From positions 1-9,175 of the forward strand of contig DFOV01000023.1 of assembly GCA_002376965.1 (NCBI GenBank): a stretch of 9,175 nucleotides of DNA, written 5' to 3'. The first letter of the stretch is position 1; each line of letters begins with the position of its first letter. Source of the stretch: Gammaproteobacteria bacterium UBA3532 (GTDB taxonomy: Bacteria > Pseudomonadota > Gammaproteobacteria > Enterobacterales > UBA3532). The notes under the pieces are model-generated. The model had not been told where the DNA came from. It did not search any database and saw only the letters and a program-made list of their open reading frames with translations. This document shows positions 1-6,932 of this stretch, piece by piece. The position numbers were made by a program, and so were the translations under genes.

Positions 1-203
1 CACTCCCTTGGCAAGAGAGACAACGCAGTGCCTAGTGCCCTGGTTATCGCCCTTCATTGATCTGCTAGTTGGGCCAGTCAGAAAGTTGCCATCTTCTTCG
101 TTATGCTTGCTAGAAATAGAGCGACTATTCCTGCGCAACCATGCCTTGAATATGGCAACTTTCTGACTGGCTGAATCAAGCATCTTGAAGTCGTTTGGGT
201 ATA
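1..203. other. Region downstream of lpxA without a recognisable gene
   Basis: The 203 bases after the lpxA stop contain the palindrome at 73-171 and no gene that I recognise. On the minus strand an ATG at 55-57 opens 19 codons to the window edge (beginning MKGDNQGTRH). It has no clear Shine-Dalgarno sequence and does not resemble the start of LpxB. Directly after the lpxA stop the minus strand reads TATACCCAAACGACTTCAAG (184-203). From memory this resembles the edge of dispersed intergenic repeats in some gammaproteobacteria, but I could not check that. A short direct repeat, GGCACTA/GGCACTG, lies near 27-42 on the minus strand. Confidence 0.5.
73..171. repeat. 99-nt near-complete palindrome with 20-bp perfect inverted repeats
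   Basis: Positions 73-92 and 152-171 are perfect 20-bp inverted repeats (arm begins GCCAGTCAGAAAG), and the pairing continues past one mismatch for three more bases (94-96 with 148-150). Inside, 103-110 pairs with 135-142 in 7 of 8 positions. AATAG (115-119) pairs with CTATT (125-129) around a 5-nt loop, AGCGA. Outer and innermost arms share the same centre, position 122, so the whole element folds as one long imperfect hairpin. It begins 32 nt after the lpxA stop. No run of T follows on either strand, so it is not a standard intrinsic terminator. It may be a dispersed repeat or miniature element, or an RNA hairpin that protects the 3' end of the operon mRNA. No target-site duplication is visible. 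Confidence 0.8.
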
Positions 204-974
204 TTAGCGAACCAGGCCCCGATTGGATGCCTGAATAAAATCAACAAACATATTGATGTGTTCTTGCTCTACAGCCATGGACTGTAATGCATCTAACGCC
301 TCGTTAATACGCAAACCTTGGCGATAAATAACCTTGTACGCCTTTTTAACCGCGGATATTTGCTCTTTGGAATAGCCACGACGCTTCAAACCTTCACTGT
401 TGATACCTTTCGGTACAGCATTCTGCCCAGCTACTGTGACACATGGAGGCACATCTTGAACAACAACAGAGCCAACGGCGCAAAAACTATGTTGGCCAAC
501 TTTGCAAAATTGGTGGATTCCAGTGAACCCTCCAAGAATGGCGTAATCCCCCACTTCAACATGACCAGCCAATGTCGCGGTATTAGCCAAAATTACATGG
601 TTGCCAACAATACAATCATGGGCCACATGGGTGTACGCCATAAATAGATTATCGTTTCCAATGCGCGTTTCGCTGTTATCCTGTGCCGTTCCTCGACTAA
701 TGGTACAAGACTCACGAAATACATTGTTATCGCCAATGACTAGGCGAGTATCTTCACCTGCATACTTTTTGTCCTGAGGGTCGCAGCCAATGGACGCAAA
801 AGAGTACACCTTATTATTTTTGCCAAGAACTGTCGGTCCTTGAACAATGGCATGCGCCTGAATATCACAATCATCACCAATAACTACGTTTGGTCCGATA
901 ATGGCAAACGGGCCAATCTTGACGTTTTGTCCTATAATGGCGGACTCATCAACGATTGCTGTGGCATGAATCAC
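204..974 (-). CDS. lpxA: Acyl-ACP--UDP-N-acetylglucosamine O-acyltransferase
   Basis: The first enzyme of lipid A synthesis: a cytosolic homotrimer that moves a 3-hydroxyacyl chain from ACP to the 3-OH of UDP-GlcNAc. It has 256 residues (E. coli 262). The N-terminal part is a left-handed beta-helix of hexapeptide repeats (about 1-180). It contains [12 protein letters not shown] (71-82), the catalytic H119 in HVAHDC, H116, H138 in LAGH, and IHQFC (153-157). The C-terminal helical domain starts at GLKRRG (195-200) and ends NRGLVR. Aligned by hand to E. coli, the hydrocarbon-ruler residue G173 is V167 here, which predicts a shorter acyl chain. The start is GTG, overlapping the fabZ stop as GTGA. 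AAGGAG at 983-988 lies 8 nt upstream and decides this start. No lpxB follows within the 203 bases downstream, unlike the usual arrangement. Confidence 0.97.
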   Translation of the reverse strand: MIHATAIVDESAIIGQNVKIGPFAIIGPNVVIGDDCDIQAHAIVQGPTVLGKNNKVYSFASIGCDPQDKKYAGEDTRLVIGDNNVFRESCTISRGTAQDNSETRIGNDNLFMAYTHVAHDCIVGNHVILANTATLAGHVEVGDYAILGGFTGIHQFCKVGQHSFCAVGSVVVQDVPPCVTVAGQNAVPKGINSEGLKRRGYSKEQISAVKKAYKVIYRQGLRINEALDALQSMAVEQEHINMFVDFIQASNRGLVR

Positions 975-1432
975 TCGCTAATCTCCTTCTGGGCGCACAT
1001 CAAATCCGCACTACAAACCACCTGGCCATCCACTTTCGCCTCTGCCTCAAACCACCAAACACTGCGCTTACTTTTCACTACCTTTACTTCCAGAGATAGT
1101 TGATCGCCTGGATGAACGGGCTTCTTAAACCGAGCATTGTCGATACCAACGAAATAGTAGAGGCTGTTTTCGTCAGGAATCTCTCCTGTTGTTTTAAACG
1201 CCAGTATCCCGGTAGCCTGAGCTAGCGCTTCCAGAATTAAAACGCCAGGCATCACAGGGTGATGAGCAAAATGCCCAGTAAACTGCGGTTCGTTAAATGT
1301 GACATTTTTAATGCCGTTTAGGTAATTACCCGCCTTATAGTCCACCACTTTATCGATCATCAAAAATGGGTAGCGATGAGGCAAATGTTTTAGGATTTGA
1401 TGGATATTCAGTGTATTTTTTTCTTCGTTCAA
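971..1432 (-). CDS. fabZ: 3-hydroxyacyl-ACP dehydratase FabZ
   Basis: A 153-residue hot-dog-fold dehydratase that removes water from 3-hydroxyacyl-ACP in fatty acid elongation. It competes with LpxA for 3-hydroxyacyl-ACP and so sets the phospholipid to lipid A balance. [13 protein letters not shown] (17-29) is the family N-terminal motif. The active site is H54 in FTGHF and E68 in [14 protein letters not shown]. The motif reads [11 protein letters not shown], with Ala where GHFP is usual. No ATG is available at the right place. I chose TTG at 1430-1432 because AAGGA (1440-1444) lies 7 nt upstream and the resulting length fits the family (E. coli 151). A TTG at 1451-1453, seven codons further up, is open but lacks such a signal. 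The gene follows a 100-nt gap after lpxD and overlaps lpxA by 4 nt. Confidence 0.95.
   Translation of the reverse strand: MNEEKNTLNIHQILKHLPHRYPFLMIDKVVDYKAGNYLNGIKNVTFNEPQFTGHFAHHPVMPGVLILEALAQATGILAFKTTGEIPDENSLYYFVGIDNARFKKPVHPGDQLSLEVKVVKSKRSVWWFEAEAKVDGQVVCSADLMCAQKEISE
983..988 (-). promoter_or_regulatory. Ribosome binding site of lpxA (GTG start)
   Basis: AAGGAG on the minus strand, 8 nt before the GTG at 972-974 and still inside the fabZ coding region. It is the strongest Shine-Dalgarno match near this junction and supports the GTG start with its GTGA overlap. Confidence 0.8.
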
Positions 1433-1532
1433 CGCTCTTTCCTTTCTAAGCAACGGCCCATCAGTGCCACTTTATATAGATGCAGTAGGTGTAATACTAC
1501 CGGCTTTATTTATCATATCGATTCAGTCACAT
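1433..1532 (-). other. lpxD-fabZ intergenic gap, largest gap inside the cluster
   Basis: 100 nt between the lpxD stop and the fabZ TTG, in a cluster whose other junctions are at most 15 nt apart. It is AT-rich on the minus-strand approach to fabZ, with a TATATAAAG stretch (TATAAA at 1471-1476) and a TATGAT further upstream. Neither has a recognisable -35 box at 16-18 nt. A short GTAG/CTAC stem with an 8-nt loop is too weak to call a terminator. It could hold a weak internal promoter or only a leader, and the only firm content is the fabZ Shine-Dalgarno sequence. Confidence 0.4.
1440..1444 (-). promoter_or_regulatory. Ribosome binding site of fabZ (TTG start)
   Basis: AAGGA on the minus strand (within AAAGGAAAG), 7 nt before TTG at 1430-1432. 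It decides between that TTG and the more distant TTG at 1451-1453. Confidence 0.7.
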
Positions 1533-2564
1533 TTAGGCCGAATCACTACTATCCACTTTTTTTTCCAATGCTTTTAGTTTAGCGGACATTTCATCAAGCC
1601 GCCTTAGTAGAACCATCGTTTTGCGCCATTCTTTTACCGGCATGGCAGGTACAGCCGATGAATAGGCACCACTATCCTTAACATCGCCAATCACCATCGA
1701 GCCCCCCATCAATTGAGCCCCATCAGCAACTTCAATATGCCCAGAAACCGCACTAGCTCCACCAATAAGCACATGCTTCCCTACTTTAGTACTGCCAGCA
1801 ACTCCTGCACAGCCTGCCATCACCGAATTTTCACCGATATCACAGTTATGCCCTACTTGACAGAGGTTATCTATTTTCACACCTTGTCTCAGAATGGTGT
1901 CTTTAATGGCACCACGGTCTACCGTAGAATTTGCGCCTATATCGACATCATCTTCAATAACAACGCCACCGATTTGCTCAATCTTCTCCCAGGTTTCTCC
2001 TACGGGAGCAAACCCAAATCCATCAGCACCAATCACTGCGCCACTGTGAATAACACAACGTTTGCCCACCTCAACTTGGTGATAAAGTGTAACATTAGCG
2101 TAAAGTTTGGAATTGTCACCAATAGTGCAGTTGGCTCCGATAGAAGCTCCAGAGCCAATAACGACACTATTTCCTATAACAACATTCTCACCTATCACAG
2201 CGTAGGGCGCGATGGATACATTGGCACCGATCACAGCCGTTTTTGCAATAATTGCCGTGGGATGAATACCAGCAACAGGCGCAGGTTCAGTTGCAAACAA
2301 CCGAGAAACTTTTGCAAATGCCTGGTAGGGATCATCCACTACTAAACTGATGGCAGGACATGATTCTGCAAACTGTTCGCGCAAAATGACGGCTGCGGCT
2401 TGGCTAGACTGTAAACTTTTTGCATAGCGCTTATCGGAAAGAAAACTAAGCTCGTTCCCTTTTGCCTCAGTCAATTGAGCCAAAGCGTCTATTTCAGCAT
2501 TTTCATCACCAATAATTTTAGCGCCAATTATTTCAGCAATTTGTTTGACGGTGAATGTTGCCAT
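1533..2564 (-). CDS. lpxD: UDP-3-O-(3-hydroxyacyl)glucosamine N-acyltransferase
   Basis: The third enzyme of lipid A synthesis. It transfers a 3-hydroxyacyl chain from ACP to the 2-amino group of UDP-3-O-acyl-glucosamine. The protein has 343 residues, close to the 341 of E. coli. An N-terminal uridine-binding domain (1-98) includes ELSFLSDKRYAKSL (38-51). A left-handed beta-helix of hexapeptide repeats (about 100-290) follows, with the catalytic histidine at H239 in QVGHNC, the same number as in E. coli, and DGFGFAP at 181-187. A C-terminal helix (about 310-337) completes it. M290, at the position E. coli uses as hydrocarbon ruler, is conserved. The open frame extends 29 codons further upstream into skp, but homology begins at MATFTVKQIA. 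That ATG (2562-2564) leaves a 7-nt gap after the skp stop; its Shine-Dalgarno signal is weak, so coupling to skp is likely. Confidence 0.97.
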   Translation of the reverse strand: MATFTVKQIAEIIGAKIIGDENAEIDALAQLTEAKGNELSFLSDKRYAKSLQSSQAAAVILREQFAESCPAISLVVDDPYQAFAKVSRLFATEPAPVAGIHPTAIIAKTAVIGANVSIAPYAVIGENVVIGNSVVIGSGASIGANCTIGDNSKLYANVTLYHQVEVGKRCVIHSGAVIGADGFGFAPVGETWEKIEQIGGVVIEDDVDIGANSTVDRGAIKDTILRQGVKIDNLCQVGHNCDIGENSVMAGCAGVAGSTKVGKHVLIGGASAVSGHIEVADGAQLMGGSMVIGDVKDSGAYSSAVPAMPVKEWRKTMVLLRRLDEMSAKLKALEKKVDSSDSA

Positions 2565-2571
2565 AATGTGC

Positions 2572-3090
2572 TTATTTCGCTGTTGGTTTTTTGATTGCGT
2601 CAACAACCAGGTCTGTAATGTCGTTGCTTTCTTTGGCATAAAAGATTGCATCGCTTGAGAAAACTAGATCATAGTTGTTTTTCTTGCCGATATCGTTAAT
2701 CAGCTTCAAAACAAAACGACGCAACTTATACAGCTCCTCATTGACTCGGCGCTGCTGATCTTCTCGTAATGCTTTTTGACGGCGCTGAACACGGTCTTGC
2801 AACTCTTCCAGCTCACGCTTTGTTTCCAGTTTTTGATCTGGCGTCATAATCGCTTCATCACGCTTAGCTTTATCAAGCTTTCCGTTGAAGTCACTCTGCA
2901 ACGACTTTATTTCTTCAATTCGTTCAGCAAACTCGTCCATTATATCCTGCTCAATCACTTCCTTTTGTGGAGCAGCCAGCCATACTTTCTCCCAGTCAAC
3001 AACGGCAATCTTTTGGCTAGCCTGAGCAATGCCACTTAAGCTCATCAAGCCAATTACTAAGCCACTAAGTATCCATTTTTTAATCAACAT
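2572..3090 (-). CDS. skp: Periplasmic chaperone Skp/OmpH family
   Basis: A 172-residue periplasmic chaperone of the Skp (OmpH) family. The family forms trimers that hold unfolded outer-membrane proteins between the Sec translocon and BamA. The signal peptide has lysines at positions 4-5, a hydrophobic core, and likely cleavage at AQA/S after A24. The mature protein starts with the conserved KIAVVDWEKV strand. A long, highly charged helical region follows (about 45-130, many E/K/R/Q), forming the coiled-coil tentacles. The C-terminal strand and helix include YDLVFSSDAIFYA. The frame is open upstream to GTG at 3099, but AAGGTG at 3097-3102 is a Shine-Dalgarno sequence 6 nt before the ATG at 3090, and that ATG gives a proper signal peptide. 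It sits 15 nt after bamA and 7 nt before lpxD, the usual context. Confidence 0.95.
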   Translation of the reverse strand: MLIKKWILSGLVIGLMSLSGIAQASQKIAVVDWEKVWLAAPQKEVIEQDIMDEFAERIEEIKSLQSDFNGKLDKAKRDEAIMTPDQKLETKRELEELQDRVQRRQKALREDQQRRVNEELYKLRRFVLKLINDIGKKNNYDLVFSSDAIFYAKESNDITDLVVDAIKKPTAK

Positions 3091-3096
3091 ACATAT

Positions 3097-3102
3097 CACC
3101 TT
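3097..3102 (-). promoter_or_regulatory. Ribosome binding site of skp
   Basis: AAGGTG on the minus strand, 6 nt before the ATG at 3088-3090. The GTG inside this motif is the first codon of the longest open frame, but it is more plausibly part of the ribosome binding site than the start codon. Confidence 0.7.
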
Positions 3103-3105
3103 GCT

Positions 3106-5580
3106 TTAGAAAGTTCGTCCAATGGCAAAATCAAAGGTATCAAAAGAGTCACCTTCTTGATCTTTTATCGGTTTAGACAAAGAAAAAGACATCGGGCCTA
3201 ACGGCGATAGCCATTGAATGGTAACGCCAGCAGAAGCCCTAAAATCTCCGTAATCACTATAGTCATCAATCTTATCGATCTCTTCAGGCAACAGATCACT
3301 ATAATTGTCGTAGTCAAAGCGAGTGTCCCAAACGTTACCTATATCAATGAATGTGCTGGTGCGCACTGAGCGCAAATCAGGGAAAAAAGGCACAGGAAAA
3401 TAGAGCTCGAGTCCACCGGTATAGCGAGCGTTTCCACCGATGGAGTTTCCAATCACGACCTCATCATATTGGGAATCACTTGGAATGGATAAGCCACCAT
3501 CCCGATTATCAATAGGTTGTCCAGTTTCAGTGCGACTGTTTAAACGAAAGACCTGTTTTGGCCCAATATCACGCCGTTCAAATCCCCGCAACTGACCAAA
3601 GCTGGTGAAGTAGTTTTCGAAATAGGGTAAACGCTCATCGCTTCCATCTGGGTGTTCGCCGTAGCCATCAGCGTATGAAAATTGACTAGCGACTTTGAAT
3701 GCCCACCCTTTACCGCCAAAAATAGGGGTGTACTTTTTGAACTCATATTGAAGCTTGTAAAATTGAAGATCCAAGCCAGGAAGAGACATTTCACCATTAA
3801 CTGAGTGTTGCCAGCCGCGGTCTGGAAAAATAGCTCGGTTAAGCGTGTTATACGTCCAGCTGCTGGTAAGATTCATCGTCGTAAAATCAAGTGTATCGTC
3901 AGACACATTTTCTTCATGAGCATCAAAGAAAAACTTCACTTGTTCAGCGGCTGTGTTTGAGCTTAACCTTAGTTCTGTTGAATCAACGGCCATACCAAAA
4001 TTTAGACGAGATACTTCGCTGATTGGAACACCATAATTTATTCCCCCACCCCACGAACTGGTTGTAGTACTGGATGAATCCAAGTCTTCAAAATCAGTTT
4101 GACGATAATAAACACGGAATCCGCGACTAATACCATTGATTGTGTAATATGGATTGGTATAGCCGAAGCTATAAGAGTCTGTTGCACTGGTCTTGTTAAA
4201 TGAGAAAGATACCCGCTTTCCAGAGCCAAGGAAGTTTTCTTGGCTGACACTAGCATTAACTGAGAAGCCGCTGCCTTGCCCATAGCCGATACCCGCAACG
4301 AACTGACCAAACTGGCCCTCGTTGACGCTGACATCTATGTCGACTTGATCATCAGTGCCTGGAACAGGCGTGGTATCGACTTCAATATTGTCGAAGTAAC
4401 CCAGTCTATCCAACCTTAACTTCGAAAGTTCGACGAGATTGGAGTTGTACCAAGCGCTCTCCATTTGGCGAACTTCTCGCCGCATGACTTCATCCGCTGT
4501 TTTGGTGTTACCAGAAAAATTAATTCGGCGAACATACACGCGCTTTCCTGGGTCAACATAAAACGTCAGATCAACACGATGACTGCGTTCATCAATATCA
4601 GGAACAGTACGAACCTTCGCAAAACTGTATCCATCAACACTAAGTCTCTTGGCTATCTGCTCTTCAACCATGGTAATCAGCGCTTGGGAATATTGATCGC
4701 CTTGTTTGACATATAAAAGCTTTTCAAGCTCGTCACGCTCTATAACTAACTCGCCTGAGAGCTTCACATCTTCAATAGTAAACTTTTCACCCTCGTTAAT
4801 ATGTACGGTGATAAATACGCTGTTCTTATCCGGTGTTACCGTTACCTGAGAAGAAACTACTTCAAATTTAGCGTAACCACGATCAAGGTAATACGACTTT
4901 AGCGTTTCAATATCGCTTTCAAGCTTTACTTTGGAATACTGATCATCTGTGCCCCAAAACTTCCAAAAGGGTTTGTTATCGGCAAGTTCAAATCGTTTAA
5001 CCAACTCCTTATCGGTAAATGCAGTGTTGCCGACAATATTGATTTTTTTGATGGTAGCAACTTCGCCTTCAGTAATAACAAATTTAATATCGACGCGATT
5101 TCTTGGTAGTGGCGTCAAGAAGGTGTGGACTTTAACGCTATATTTACCGCGTGAAAAATATTGCCCTTCCAGCTCTTGCTGAATTCGACCCAATACAGAC
5201 CGATCCAATATCTCGCCTTCAGCCAGTCCGATAGTCTTTAATGATTCCTTCAATTCATCAGTCGGAAGATCGTCGTTCCCTGTAAAAGACAAACTTGCAA
5301 TCGTTGGGCGCTCTTTAACAAAAATATGCAGCACATTACCTTCTCGACTTAACGATATATCTTCAAAAGCACCATTTTGGTATAGACCTCGAACGATGCC
5401 TGGTATGCGGGACTGTTCTAACTCTTCACCCACCTGTATGGGTAAGTAGGTGAAAACAGCACCAATATCAACACGTTGTAGGCCATGCAGCCGTATATCT
5501 TCCACTACGAAAGATTCAGACTCGGCATGGGAGAATCCACTTAGGCAAAGCAGTAGGATGGCAAGTATGCGGGCTTTCAT
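3106..5580 (-). CDS. bamA: Outer membrane protein assembly factor BamA (Omp85)
   Basis: An 824-residue outer-membrane protein, the central subunit of the BAM complex that folds and inserts beta-barrel proteins. The N-terminal signal peptide is hydrophobic and ends FSHA, with likely cleavage after A19. Five POTRA repeats follow (about 23-92, 93-172, 175-263, 266-344, 347-421), each with the typical beta-alpha-alpha-beta pattern and motifs such as VEDIRLHGLQRV (26-37), INIVGNTAF (180-188) and RRINFSGNTKT (351-361). The C-terminal half is a 16-strand barrel. It carries the L6 lock motif, here LRGF (664-667) where many homologues have VRGF, and GGN (715-717). The last residue is Phe, with alternating hydrophobic residues, as expected for a BAM-recognised C-terminal signal. 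Length is close to E. coli BamA (810). An 11-nt gap separates it from rseP; the Shine-Dalgarno signal is weak. Confidence 0.98.
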   Translation of the reverse strand: MKARILAILLLCLSGFSHAESESFVVEDIRLHGLQRVDIGAVFTYLPIQVGEELEQSRIPGIVRGLYQNGAFEDISLSREGNVLHIFVKERPTIASLSFTGNDDLPTDELKESLKTIGLAEGEILDRSVLGRIQQELEGQYFSRGKYSVKVHTFLTPLPRNRVDIKFVITEGEVATIKKINIVGNTAFTDKELVKRFELADNKPFWKFWGTDDQYSKVKLESDIETLKSYYLDRGYAKFEVVSSQVTVTPDKNSVFITVHINEGEKFTIEDVKLSGELVIERDELEKLLYVKQGDQYSQALITMVEEQIAKRLSVDGYSFAKVRTVPDIDERSHRVDLTFYVDPGKRVYVRRINFSGNTKTADEVMRREVRQMESAWYNSNLVELSKLRLDRLGYFDNIEVDTTPVPGTDDQVDIDVSVNEGQFGQFVAGIGYGQGSGFSVNASVSQENFLGSGKRVSFSFNKTSATDSYSFGYTNPYYTINGISRGFRVYYRQTDFEDLDSSSTTTSSWGGGINYGVPISEVSRLNFGMAVDSTELRLSSNTAAEQVKFFFDAHEENVSDDTLDFTTMNLTSSWTYNTLNRAIFPDRGWQHSVNGEMSLPGLDLQFYKLQYEFKKYTPIFGGKGWAFKVASQFSYADGYGEHPDGSDERLPYFENYFTSFGQLRGFERRDIGPKQVFRLNSRTETGQPIDNRDGGLSIPSDSQYDEVVIGNSIGGNARYTGGLELYFPVPFFPDLRSVRTSTFIDIGNVWDTRFDYDNYSDLLPEEIDKIDDYSDYGDFRASAGVTIQWLSPLGPMSFSLSKPIKDQEGDSFDTFDFAIGRTF

Positions 5581-5591
5581 TAAATAAGTAA

Positions 5592-6932
5592 CTACCTGGT
5601 TAAGTCGTTATAAATAGCAAAAATCATTAGGCTGCCAATGATAGCGATTCCTGCATACCATGCAACCCATTGTATTCCTTGAGGCAAAGGTTTTCCGAAA
5701 ATCAGCTCATAGGTATCGAACAGAATATGACCGCCGTCCAACACAGGTACAGGCAAGAGATTCATAACCCCAAGGATAATGCTTAAAAATGCAAGAAAAT
5801 ACAAGAAACTGGCAACTCCACCCCTTGCGCTCGCACCTGCGCCCTCAGCAATAGATAACGGCCCACCAATATTGTCTGCACTGATTTTTCCAGTAAGCAG
5901 CTTTTTAATCATAACCAGCTGAATCGCACAAAGCTTTTTAAATGCCTTAAATGACTCGGCGACAGCTTCGCCAGCTCCATATTGACGTTGGAAGACCACG
6001 TTATTACTCGCATCAGGAATTAGCGGAGATACGCCTAGATAGCCAACATTTTCCCCGTGCATCGACTTCCTACCGGGGGTAATCGTCAGTTCACGCAACT
6101 GACCCTGGCGCTCTATCACAGCAAGTAATGGTTGCTCAGGATGCGCTTTAATGACTTGAACAAACTGCTCCCAAGTATCGATATTTTGACTATCGATACT
6201 AATAACTCTATCACCAGACATCAATCCAGAGCGCGCACCAGCGCCTTCAGCTATGACCTTATCCAGCAATGGTGGTAATGGCGGAAGTATCGCCACCCCC
6301 AATGAACGCATTATGTCTTGCTTTGCTGGATCAACTTTCCAACGCTCAGTACGCAGATATTTGGTGACAGTATAACCATCTCGCATCACCTCTAGCTGAA
6401 TAGGTTCGCCATCGCCTATTTGGCCTGCCGCATGCAACTGCATATCGCTCCATTGTACGATGCGCTCTCCGTTCATCGCCACAATGGTGTCACCTGGCAC
6501 CAAGCCAGCTTCGCTGGCAATAGACGCCTCTTCAACATACCCTACCACAGGCCTAAGGGCCGTAACGCCAACGATGTACATGCACCACAAAGCCAGAATG
6601 GCAAACAGAAAGTTAGCAATAGGGCCAGCTGAAGCAATCGCAATACGTCGCCACGGCTTCTTATTATCATAAGAACTGGCTTGCTCTTCAGCCGTCAACT
6701 GTTCTTCGGATTCCTGCTGATTAAGCATTTTGACGTATCCACCAAGCGGGATGGCACAAAGGGTAAATTCCGTACCATGCCTATCAAATCGGCGCCATAA
6801 TACTTGACCAAAGCCTACCGAAAAGCGTAACACCCTAACACCATTCCAACGTGCAATAATAAAATGGCCGTATTCATGAATGGTAACTAAGATACCGATA
6901 GCCACTATAAATCCGAAGGTGTTCCACAACAT
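5592..6932 (-). CDS. rseP: RIP metalloprotease RseP (site-2 protease of the sigma-E pathway)
   Basis: A 446-residue inner-membrane zinc protease. In the known family pathway it makes the second, intramembrane cut in the anti-sigma factor RseA after DegS, releasing sigma-E; it also clears signal-peptide remnants. Visible features: a first membrane helix carrying the zinc motif HEYGH (H19, E20, H23), the GFG-x(3)-WRR segment (40-48), the IPLGGYVKM segment (61-69), two PDZ domains (about 128-190 and 215-280), and a C-terminal helix with NLLPVPVLDGGH (391-402), whose D399 is the third zinc ligand. Two in-frame start codons are adjacent, GTG at 6935 and ATG at 6932. I chose ATG because it gives the TGATG stop/start overlap with dxr and a family-like N-terminus. 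However, AAGGAG at 6947-6952 is 11 nt from GTG and 14 nt from ATG, so GTG remains possible. Confidence 0.97.
   Translation of the reverse strand: MLWNTFGFIVAIGILVTIHEYGHFIIARWNGVRVLRFSVGFGQVLWRRFDRHGTEFTLCAIPLGGYVKMLNQQESEEQLTAEEQASSYDNKKPWRRIAIASAGPIANFLFAILALWCMYIVGVTALRPVVGYVEEASIASEAGLVPGDTIVAMNGERIVQWSDMQLHAAGQIGDGEPIQLEVMRDGYTVTKYLRTERWKVDPAKQDIMRSLGVAILPPLPPLLDKVIAEGAGARSGLMSGDRVISIDSQNIDTWEQFVQVIKAHPEQPLLAVIERQGQLRELTITPGRKSMHGENVGYLGVSPLIPDASNNVVFQRQYGAGEAVAESFKAFKKLCAIQLVMIKKLLTGKISADNIGGPLSIAEGAGASARGGVASFLYFLAFLSIILGVMNLLPVPVLDGGHILFDTYELIFGKPLPQGIQWVAWYAGIAIIGSLMIFAIYNDLTR

Noticed and set aside
1..57. Start of a new gene on the minus strand at ATG 55-57
   Set aside because: Only 19 codons are visible, there is no clear ribosome binding site, and there is no resemblance to LpxB or any other protein I know.
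73..171. The palindrome as an intrinsic terminator of the operon
   Set aside because: The stem is far longer than usual, the centre contains 59 nt, and on the minus strand the 3' arm is followed by CCAACTAGC rather than a T-tract.
73..171. The palindrome as an integron attC site
   Set aside because: The size fits, but the conserved RYYYAAC/GTTRRRY ends are absent at the arm borders, and there is no cassette or integrase nearby.
1713..2345. 210-codon open frame on the plus strand opposite lpxD
   Set aside because: It is antisense to an intact lpxD. The product is rich in N, S and T with no recognisable domain, as expected for the reverse reading of hexapeptide repeats.
2565..2651. N-terminal extension of LpxD into skp
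   Set aside because: The 29 extra codons overlap the conserved end of skp and have no counterpart in LpxD. The ATG at 2562-2564 gives the family-typical start.
3111..3116. GAACTT on the minus strand upstream of skp, resembling a sigma-E -35 box
   Set aside because: sigma-E promoters are known upstream of these genes in E. coli, but no TCTGA/TCAAA-like -10 lies 16-17 nt downstream. The sequence also encodes the end of bamA.
3540..4334. Two shorter open frames on the minus strand (85 and 98 codons) inside bamA
   Set aside because: They lie in another frame of an intact bamA, have no ribosome binding site or homology that I can see, and are shadows.
4984..4989. Second GAACTT on the minus strand, inside bamA
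   Set aside because: There is no matching sigma-E -10 element at the right distance, so it is most likely chance within coding sequence.
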